A stretch of 64,000 nt of DNA from Thermoanaerobaculia bacterium (GTDB lineage: Bacteria > Acidobacteriota > Thermoanaerobaculia > Multivoradales > J023): contig JAUIJL010000024.1 of assembly GCA_030431255.1 (NCBI GenBank), forward strand, positions 1 to 64,000, in the 5' to 3' direction. The notes under the pieces were generated by a model that worked only from the letters and a program-made list of their open reading frames with translations, did no database searches and was not told the origin of the DNA. Shown here piece by piece: positions 24,724-31,098 of this stretch. A program made the position numbers and the translations under genes. The first letter of the stretch is position 1; the number at the start of each line of letters is the position of its first letter.

Positions 24724-25056
24724 ATGACCACTTCAAAGCGTTTTTCCTCAATGATCTGCATCTTCTTGATGGTCTTTTCCTTGACGGCGACGGGTGTCGC
24801 TTTCGCCGGCAATGGCAACAGTAATGGAAACGGAAATGGCGGTAACGGCAACGCCAACGACCAGGCTTGTTGGGGCCAAGCGACCCGGGTCTTTGCCCAG
24901 ACCGGGGCCATGGGCTATCACGCTTCCAACCAAGACGAGCCACGGTTGGGTCTGCGCAACCTCGCCGTGGTGCTATTCGACGCCGGCTTGATCGACGCGC
25001 CGACCCTGCAGGCCCTCGGTGCCTTCGTGTCCGAAGACATCAGCGCTTGCCAATAA
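24724..25056 (+). CDS. Small secreted Asn/Gly-repeat protein
   Basis: 110 residues. MTTSKRFSSMICIFLMVFSL plus TATGVAFA is a clear signal peptide. The mature start is a low-complexity run (GNGNSNGNGNGGNGNAND), followed by a compact domain with two Cys (ACWG... and ...SACQ at the very end) likely to form a disulphide. GGAG lies upstream of this ATG; the longer frame from 24652 lacks signal character. Function unknown. A strong hairpin follows (25083-25116). Confidence 0.7.
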   Translation: MTTSKRFSSMICIFLMVFSLTATGVAFAGNGNSNGNGNGGNGNANDQACWGQATRVFAQTGAMGYHASNQDEPRLGLRNLAVVLFDAGLIDAPTLQALGAFVSEDISACQ

Positions 25057-25082
25057 GCCTCGCCCCAGGGCGCACAGCTAGA

Positions 25083-25116
25083 AACGGCCGAGGATTCCTC
25101 TGGGTCCTCGGCCGTT
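25083..25116 (+). terminator. Rho-independent-type hairpin
   Basis: AACGGCCGAGGA pairs perfectly with TCCTCGGCCGTT around a 10-base loop, followed by CTTC. It lies 27 bases after the secreted Asn/Gly protein stop. Confidence 0.75.
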
Positions 25117-25262
25117 CTTCGCGTAGGTCTCGACTCATCAAGTGTGCCGAACCGCCTGAAGCTCTTCTTCAGCGAGTCGAAGAAAGGCATCGATTCTTTT
25201 ACGCTGGACGCTCATAGACTCTGCGGGCAGCGGTCCAATCTGCGACTAGCCGGGCGCTAGCG

Positions 25263-26561
25263 CTAGCTGCGATCCTCGAGCTGCCAGATTGAGGGCCAGG
25301 CGAGGAACCCCCATTGGCCGTCCATGACCTCGCCGGTGCCGTAGACGTCCCGGCCCACCATCTCGAAGCTACAGGCGCGCTCGATCATGTCCACGTGGCG
25401 GCGGCCTTCGAGCAGGCGGATGGTGAGGTAGTAGACGCCGGGGTTGAGGGGCGGGGCTTCGAGCTTGAAGCGAAAGACGCCGCTGCGGATCTTTTCCGGC
25501 ACGGGTCCACCGGCCATTTTCGAGCTCATGGAGTAGACGTCGATGCCTTCGCGATCTTCGAGGGTGATGATCGGATTGACGTCGTGCAGCTCGCGGTCGG
25601 CTTCAAAATGCAGCTCGAATTCCAAGTCACTGCCCATGGGCAGGAGCCCGGGATCGTCGCTGCCGCCGAGGCGGATTTCCTGAAATACGGGTTTGAAGCG
25701 AGGGGAGCGACCCGCGTGCTCGGTGAGGGAAAGGCGCCCGCCCATCTGTAGCTCGTTGGAGCCGGATTCGAGATAGGCGGCGATGGTCTCGACGGTCTCG
25801 CCCAGGCCGGCGATTTTTCCGCCGTCGATCCACAGCACCCGGGTCGCCAAGCGACGGATCACCGAAAGATCGTGGCTCACCAGCAGGATGGTGCGGCCGC
25901 TGTCGTGCAGGCTGCCCATTTTGCCCAGGCATTTGTTTTGGAAGGCGAAATCGCCGACCGCCAAGACCTCGTCTACCAGCAACACGTCCGGGTCGAGGTG
26001 GGCGGCGACGGAAAACGCCAGACGGACCCGCATGCCCGAGCTGTAGCGTTTGATCGGTGTGTCGAGGAAGCGGCGGATTTCGGCGAATTCAACGATTTCG
26101 TCCAGGCGTTGATCGATTTCGGATTTGCGCATGCCGAGGATCGCGCTCGACAAGTAGAGATTCTCCCGTCCGCTCAGCTCGGGGTGGAAGCCGGTGCCCA
26201 CCTCGAGCAGGGAGCCCACCCGTCCGCGGATTTCCGCCCGGCCTTCGGACGGCGCGGTGATGCGGGAAAGCAGCTTGAGCAGGGTGGTTTTGCCGGCGCC
26301 GTTGCGTCCGATCATGCCCAGGATTTCGCCCCGGGGCACCTCGAAGGAGATGTCCCGCAGGGCCCAGAACTCGGATTTTTCCTCGCTTTCGGCGCCCCGA
26401 CCGAGCCGAGATTTCACCGCTCCGCCGATGCGCTCCCGCAAGGTGTTGTAGGTGCCGCCGCGGCTGCCGAGCTTGTATTTCTTGCCCAAACCCTCGACGC
26501 GGATCATGGGCAGCCCTGGGTTCATGGGCAACCCTGGGTTCATGGGTAGCTCAGACGACAT
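25263..26561 (-). CDS. Polysaccharide ABC transporter ATP-binding protein (Wzt-like)
   Basis: 432 residues. Walker A GRNGAGKT (about 86-93), signature YSSGMRVRLAFSVAAHLDPD and Walker B VLLVDEVLAVGD mark the ATPase of a type 2 O-antigen/teichoic-acid exporter. The C-terminal 170 residues form a Wzt-like beta-sandwich (carbohydrate recognition in E. coli O9a Wzt). It overlaps the permease stop by 11 bases. The N-terminus is odd: MSSELPMNPGLPMNPGLPMI, where the 18-bp unit is tandemly duplicated so that three successive Met codons could start. The family-like start is the third (MIRVEGLGKKY). Confidence 0.92.
   Translation of the reverse strand: MSSELPMNPGLPMNPGLPMIRVEGLGKKYKLGSRGGTYNTLRERIGGAVKSRLGRGAESEEKSEFWALRDISFEVPRGEILGMIGRNGAGKTTLLKLLSRITAPSEGRAEIRGRVGSLLEVGTGFHPELSGRENLYLSSAILGMRKSEIDQRLDEIVEFAEIRRFLDTPIKRYSSGMRVRLAFSVAAHLDPDVLLVDEVLAVGDFAFQNKCLGKMGSLHDSGRTILLVSHDLSVIRRLATRVLWIDGGKIAGLGETVETIAAYLESGSNELQMGGRLSLTEHAGRSPRFKPVFQEIRLGGSDDPGLLPMGSDLEFELHFEADRELHDVNPIITLEDREGIDVYSMSSKMAGGPVPEKIRSGVFRFKLEAPPLNPGVYYLTIRLLEGRRHVDMIERACSFEMVGRDVYGTGEVMDGQWGFLAWPSIWQLEDRS
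26505..26549. repeat. 18-bp tandem repeat at the start of the ATPase gene
   Basis: CATGGGCARCCCTGGGTT occurs at 26505-26522 and 26523-26540, with a partial third copy at 26541-26549. On the minus strand it encodes repeated MNPGLP and duplicates the start codon region. Confidence 0.85.
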
Positions 26562-27435
26562 CGGCGAAGGTCCTTTCCATCCGGCGGAAATACAGCAAGC
26601 CGGCCACCAACAACACCAGCGTGGCGGAGCTCGACGCGAGCAGGGTCGGACCGGGCATGGTCTCGGTGTCGAGCAAGGCCCAGCGGAATCCGTCGACCAC
26701 GCCGACCATGGGGTTCAGGGCGTAGATGATGCGCCATTTTTCCGCCAGCAGGCTGCTGGGATAGGCGATCGGCGTAGCGAATAGCCAGAGCTGCACCAGG
26801 AAGGGCACGGTGTGGCGGACGTCGCGATATTCCACGTTGAGAGCGGACAGCCACAGGCCGACGGCGAGGGCCGCGGCCACCGACAGGATCAGCAGGAACG
26901 GCAACCACACGATGTTGGCCGTCGGCATGATGCCGTAGGCGGCCATCATGCCGAGCAGCACGAGGAAGGCGAGAAAGAAATCGACCACGCCGGCGAAAAC
27001 CGCGCCCAGGGGGATGATCAGCCGTGGGAAGTAGATCTTGCGCAGGAGATTGGCGCTGCCCACCAGGCTGTTGGAGGAGGCGGCCAAGGCGTTGGCGAAG
27101 AAGGTCCACGGCACCAGGGCGGCGAACGAGAAGATGGGGTAGGGCACACCGTCCGACGGCATGCTCGCCAATTTGCCGAAGAACAGACTGAACACCACCA
27201 TGGTCAGCAGGGGCTGGAGGATCGCCCACAGCGCGCCGAGCGCGGTTTGTTTGTAGCGCACCTTGATGTCGCGCCAGACGAAGAAACCGAGCAGCTCGCG
27301 ATAGGCCCAAAGCTCCACCAGCTCCGCGCCCAGGAAACCCCGGTTCGGCAGAATCACGGTGGTGGGCAGGCTTTCGACCGGAGCTAGGGAATCGTCGGCG
27401 CGCGGGGCGGCGTTGGGGTCGGCAGAGGCATCCAT
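26551..27435 (-). CDS. Polysaccharide ABC transporter permease (Wzm-like, ABC-2 type)
   Basis: 294 residues with about six membrane spans. YRELLGFFVWRDIKVRYKQT then ALGALWAILQPLLTMVVFSL is the signature N-terminus of ABC-2 polysaccharide permeases, and VGVVDGFRWALLDTETMPGP is the usual C-terminal loop. It partners the overlapping ATPase gene to export an undecaprenyl-linked glycan. Glycosyltransferases are not in view, though the methyltransferase upstream may modify the glycan. Confidence 0.93.
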   Translation of the reverse strand: MDASADPNAAPRADDSLAPVESLPTTVILPNRGFLGAELVELWAYRELLGFFVWRDIKVRYKQTALGALWAILQPLLTMVVFSLFFGKLASMPSDGVPYPIFSFAALVPWTFFANALAASSNSLVGSANLLRKIYFPRLIIPLGAVFAGVVDFFLAFLVLLGMMAAYGIMPTANIVWLPFLLILSVAAALAVGLWLSALNVEYRDVRHTVPFLVQLWLFATPIAYPSSLLAEKWRIIYALNPMVGVVDGFRWALLDTETMPGPTLLASSSATLVLLVAGLLYFRRMERTFADVV

Positions 27436-27493
27436 GGCGAAGCGGATCTTACTGTCTATCCCCTACCGACGCGAGGTCTATCCCGGATGGGGT

Positions 27494-27702
27494 GAGCCCT
27501 CACCCCCCAGCCCCCTCTCCCGCAGACGGGAGAGGGGGAGCCGGATTGTCCTCCCAAACTTCTTGGGCATATTAGGAGATGCTTCTCGCCCGAACGGTTC
27601 GAGATTGCTTCAAACGCGCGCGCGGAGCGCAAGCAATCATTCCCCCCTCTCCCGTCCCGGGCGGCCCGCGCAGGGAGAGGGGGGCTAGGGGGGTGAGGGC
27701 TC
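27494..27702. repeat. 209-bp inverted-repeat element
   Basis: Outer ends GAGCCCTCACCCCCCAG (from 27494) and its near-complement ending GGTGAGGGCTC (27702) form 28-30 bp terminal inverted repeats. Inside lie three hairpins: CCCCCTCTCCCG/CGGGAGAGGGGG (27511-27538), GATTGCTT/AAGCAATC (27603-27638) and CCCCCCTCTCCC/GGGAGAGGGGGG (27642-27684). There is no coding frame. Similar CCCTCACCCC/CCCCTCTCCC palindromes are frequent intergenic repeats in many GC-rich genomes. It lies in the 286-base gap upstream of the ABC permease. Confidence 0.75.
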
Positions 27703-27721
27703 TCCAGCTCGAAGCGATGCG

Positions 27722-28471
27722 CTATTCGGACAATTTGCGGGCGACGATCAAGTAGTGCAGGCCGTAGCCGGCTTCGAGCCGCCAGCGCTCGAAAGCCGCG
27801 CCGAGACCGACGAGGCGCGCGATGGCCGCGATTCGCCGGGCGTTGACCCAGCGGTAGAGACCCTGGCTGCCGTACCCGGGGATGAGGGTCGTGGATCGCT
27901 CGACCACGAAGCCGTTGTTCTCCAGCATGCGATGGAGCTCGCGGCGGTCGATCCAATTTTCCAGGGGCTGATCGGTCCAGGCGTCCCGTTGGGCCGCGGG
28001 CATGGCGTTGAAGGTGCGGGGGTTGGGCGTGGTGAAGATGAAATGCCCGCCGTCCACCAAGAGGTGAGCCGCCAACTCCACGTGCCGCTCGGGCTCCTCG
28101 AAATGCTCGATCACCTCGTGGGAGATCGCTACCTCGAATTCGGCCCGGGGCGCGTCCCAGGTCAAGAGATCGTGAGCCTCGAATTGCAGGCTCGGGTATC
28201 GAAGCCGGGCTTCCTCGACCGCTTTGGGGGACAGCTCCACGCCCAGGGTCGGACCGAATTGACCGAGCACCGCGGTCAACCAACCGGCGCCGCACCCGAG
28301 ATCGATCAAACGCGGCTGATATCGACGGGTGGCCACCAGGGCGTCCAAGATGCCCACCGTGCGCTGCAACCGCAGTCGATTGGCGTAGTCGTGTTGCTGC
28401 CACCGTCGGTCGTAGAACTCCCGCTGGGCATCGATATCTGGGGCCTGTCGCTCAGGGGCCGTGGACGTCAT
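27722..28471 (-). CDS. Class I SAM-dependent methyltransferase
   Basis: 249 residues. RLIDLGCGAGWLTAVLGQFG (motif I), GVELSPKAVEEARLRYP and ISHEVIEHFEEPERHVELAA are typical of UbiG/Methyltransf_11-23 enzymes. LVDGGHFIFTTPNPRTFNAM and the RRELHRMLENNGF segment recall methyltransferases of polysaccharide or lipid clusters. It is upstream of the exporter genes on the same strand, separated by the inverted-repeat element; glycan end-capping is a plausible but unproven role. Confidence 0.85.
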   Translation of the reverse strand: MTSTAPERQAPDIDAQREFYDRRWQQHDYANRLRLQRTVGILDALVATRRYQPRLIDLGCGAGWLTAVLGQFGPTLGVELSPKAVEEARLRYPSLQFEAHDLLTWDAPRAEFEVAISHEVIEHFEEPERHVELAAHLLVDGGHFIFTTPNPRTFNAMPAAQRDAWTDQPLENWIDRRELHRMLENNGFVVERSTTLIPGYGSQGLYRWVNARRIAAIARLVGLGAAFERWRLEAGYGLHYLIVARKLSE

Positions 28472-28533
28472 GGGCGCAGCTTATCAGCGGTGCACGCGAC
28501 CGACGAGGCCCGTCGATGGACCGCCTTCGACCT

Positions 28534-28581
28534 TTGACAAACGGCTCCTAATCCACTATAACGATTTACTATAACGATTTA
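28534..28581 (+). promoter_or_regulatory. Sigma70 promoter with overlapping direct repeats
   Basis: TTGACA (28534-28539), a 17-base spacer and TATAAC (28557-28562) make a near-consensus promoter. The -10 lies in a 13-bp direct repeat, CTATAACGATTTA, at 28556-28568 and 28569-28581, so a second TATAAC occurs 13 bases on. The ATG of the GH3 gene follows 22 bases later. The repeats may be an operator for a sugar-responsive regulator, or a duplicated promoter box. Confidence 0.75.
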
Positions 28582-28602
28582 GTGAATCAAGGAGACCTGT
28601 CC

Positions 28603-31098
28603 ATGCACGGGAGCCGTCTGCCTTCGAGAACTCTGTCAGCCACCGGGTCTAGAGCCGTTTCAAGGGCCCGCCGGCTCGTGCTTTGGATGTCGATCAGCTT
28701 GCTCTGGTCGCCGCTCGGATTCGCCCAAGAAGCGGAGGAGAGCGACATGGAAACGAAAATCAGCCGTCTTGTAGAGGCCATGACCCTCGAGGAGAAGGTG
28801 GGCCAGACGGCCCTGCGGGGCTTCAGCAGCCGGTCGGCCCAAAGCGCCGACGTGCTGGCGGACGCGATCCGGGCGGGGCGCGCGGGAGCGTTGCTCAACG
28901 TCATGGATCGACAGGTGGTCGACCAATTGCAGAAGGTCGCGGTCGAAGAGAGCCGGTTGGGCATTCCGCTGCTCTTCGCCCGGGACGTGATCCACGGCTT
29001 TCGCACCATCTTCCCGATCCCCCTCGGCCAAGCCGCTTCGTGGAGCCCCGAGCTGGTGGCCGCGGGCGCGCGAGTGGCGGCGGAGGAAGCGAGCACCTAC
29101 GGCATCCGTTGGACCTTCGCGCCTATGCTCGACATCGCCCGGGATTCCCGCTGGGGACGGATTGCCGAGTCGCCGGGCGAGGATCCTTTCCTGGCGGAAC
29201 GCATCGCCGAAGCCGCGGTGCGCGGGTTTCAGGGTGAGGATCCCACCTCGCCCACCAGCCTGGCGGCCTGTGCCAAGCATTTCGCGGCTTACGGCGCGGC
29301 CGAGGGGGGGCGAGACTACAACTCGGCCTTTGTGTCCGAGGCGCAGATGCGTAACGTTTATCTCAGACCCTTCGACGCCGCCGTGAGGGCCGGGGCGTTG
29401 ACCCTCATGACCGGCTTCAACGAGCTCAACGGCGTACCCGTGACCGCCGATCCCTGGTTGTTGACCGACGTTCTGCGCGGTCAGTGGGGTTTTGACGGAT
29501 TCGTGGTCAGCGATTGGGAGTCGGTGACCGAGATGATCGCCCACGGCTTCAGCCGCGATCCTGAGCACGCGGCGTCCCAGGCCATGCGGGCGGGCACGGA
29601 CATGGAAATGACCAGCCGAGCCTATGAAGATCATTTGGTGGAGCTGGTGCGGTCCGGTCAAGTGCCGGAGGCGGATCTCGACCGTGCGGTGGCCGGGATT
29701 CTGCGGGTCAAAATGAAGCTCGGCCTCTTCGACCATCCGTGGCGCGATGCGGGCCGGGACGACGTTTTGTTGGCGCCGGAATATCTCGACGAGGCCCGAA
29801 AGGCCGCGCGTCAAAGTCTGGTCTTGCTCAAGAATCAGGATCTCCTGCCGCTGGAACCGAGCCTCTCGAAAGTGGCGGTGGTGGGTCCGCTGGCGGACGC
29901 TCCCCACGAGCAGCTCGGCACCTGGACCTTCGACGGCAAAAAAGAACATAGCGTCACCCCCGTGACCGCTTTGCGGGATCGGCTGGGCAACGAGCGGGTG
30001 ATCTTCGCGCCGGGTCTCGCCTATTCCCGGGATCGATCCACCGAAGGATTCGCCGCGGCCCGAGCCGCCGCGGAGCAGGCGGACGTGGTGTTGTTCTTCG
30101 GTGGTGAGGAGGCCATCCTGTCGGGTGAGGCCCACAGTCGGGCGGACCTGCGGTTGCCCGGCGCCCAGGAAGCGCTGCTGACGCAGCTGGCGCAGCTCGA
30201 CAAGCCGATGGTCCTGGTGCTGATGGCAGGACGCCCCTTGACCGTGGAAGAGGTTCTGGACGAAGTCGATGCCCTGATGATGGCTTGGCACCCCGGCACC
30301 ATGGGTGGCCCGGCGATCGTCGATGTGCTCTTCGGCGACCACGGTCCCCAAGGACGTCTGCCGGTCACTTGGCCGAAAGCCGCTGGTCAAGAGCCGATCT
30401 ACTACAACCACAAAAACACGGGGCGTCCGGCACCGTCGCCCGGCGAGAAACAGCCCCTTCCCTTCGACGAAATTCCCGTGGGTGCCTGGCAGAGCTCCTT
30501 GAGCAATACCTCCCGCTACCTGGATCTGGGGTCCCGTCCACGGTTCCCGTTCGGCTTCGGTTTGACCTACACCACCTTTGAATATGGCGACTTGAAAGTC
30601 GGTGCCAGGCACTTATCCGAGGGTGGGGAAACCGGTGCCAGGCACTTATCCGAAGATACAGAAACCGGTGCCAGGCACTTATCCGAAACGCAATCGTCGG
30701 TCGTGCAGCTGACCCCTGACGGGGTTCTGACCGTGGAAGTCGAGCTCGCCAACACGGGTCCGCGGCCGGGCACGGAGGTCGTCCAGCTCTACACCCGGGA
30801 TTTGGTGGGCAGCTTGACCCGTCCCGTGCGCGAGCTCAAAGGATTCCAAAGCGTTGTTTTGAAGCCAGGTGAGTCCAGGACGGTGACCTTTGAGCTGCCG
30901 GCGTCGGCGCTGGCCTTTTTCAACCAAAAGGGCGAGTCGGTGCTCGAAGCCGGCGAATTCGAGCTTTGGGTGGGCGCCCACGCGGAAGACGCGCGTCTCG
31001 GCCGACGCTTCGAGCTGGTGGACCCGTCCGGAGATCCCCCGGTTTCTGGAGAAGACCAGGCTTCTGGAGAAGACCCGGCTTCTGGAGAAGACCTTTGA
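28603..31098 (+). CDS. Secreted GH3 beta-glucosidase-like glycosidase
   Basis: 831 residues from MHGSRLPSRTLSATGSRAVS, chosen for the AAGGAGACC upstream. A signal peptide ends near GFA-QE. The GH3 N-domain has KVGQTALRG, the GESPGEDPFL-like SPGEDPFLAERIAEAAVRGF, KHFAAYGAAEGGRDYN and the catalytic nucleophile Asp304 in FVVSDWESV. The C-domain has MAWHPGTMGGPAIVDVLFGD, and an FnIII-like domain closes the protein. Two oddities are visible. Residues about 667-698 are three tandem TGARHLSE units encoded by type C repeats. The C-terminus is an acidic SGEDPA repeat. It is the first gene of the gluconate operon and probably releases glucose in the periplasm. Confidence 0.92.
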   Translation: MHGSRLPSRTLSATGSRAVSRARRLVLWMSISLLWSPLGFAQEAEESDMETKISRLVEAMTLEEKVGQTALRGFSSRSAQSADVLADAIRAGRAGALLNVMDRQVVDQLQKVAVEESRLGIPLLFARDVIHGFRTIFPIPLGQAASWSPELVAAGARVAAEEASTYGIRWTFAPMLDIARDSRWGRIAESPGEDPFLAERIAEAAVRGFQGEDPTSPTSLAACAKHFAAYGAAEGGRDYNSAFVSEAQMRNVYLRPFDAAVRAGALTLMTGFNELNGVPVTADPWLLTDVLRGQWGFDGFVVSDWESVTEMIAHGFSRDPEHAASQAMRAGTDMEMTSRAYEDHLVELVRSGQVPEADLDRAVAGILRVKMKLGLFDHPWRDAGRDDVLLAPEYLDEARKAARQSLVLLKNQDLLPLEPSLSKVAVVGPLADAPHEQLGTWTFDGKKEHSVTPVTALRDRLGNERVIFAPGLAYSRDRSTEGFAAARAAAEQADVVLFFGGEEAILSGEAHSRADLRLPGAQEALLTQLAQLDKPMVLVLMAGRPLTVEEVLDEVDALMMAWHPGTMGGPAIVDVLFGDHGPQGRLPVTWPKAAGQEPIYYNHKNTGRPAPSPGEKQPLPFDEIPVGAWQSSLSNTSRYLDLGSRPRFPFGFGLTYTTFEYGDLKVGARHLSEGGETGARHLSEDTETGARHLSETQSSVVQLTPDGVLTVEVELANTGPRPGTEVVQLYTRDLVGSLTRPVRELKGFQSVVLKPGESRTVTFELPASALAFFNQKGESVLEAGEFELWVGAHAEDARLGRRFELVDPSGDPPVSGEDQASGEDPASGEDL
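30601..30686 (+). repeat. Three type C repeats inside the GH3 gene
   Basis: GGTGCCAGGCACTTATCCGA starts at 30601, 30634 and 30667, exactly 33 bases apart, so the reading frame is kept and each unit adds 11 residues (for example TGARHLSEDTE). The insert falls between the YTTFEYGDLKV strand and the next strand of the C-terminal domain, a loop position that tolerates insertion. Confidence 0.9.
31044..31093 (+). repeat. 18-bp coding repeats at the GH3 3' end
   Basis: TTCTGGAGAAGACC occurs at 31044, 31062 and 31080 (period 18), encoding SGEDxA. The last copy supplies GGAGAAG just ahead of the TTG start of the next gene (31095), so the repeat also acts as its ribosome-binding site. Confidence 0.85.

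Noticed and set aside
28660-30612. 650-codon minus-strand ORF
   Set aside because: Antisense shadow of the GH3 gene caused by GC-rich codon bias.
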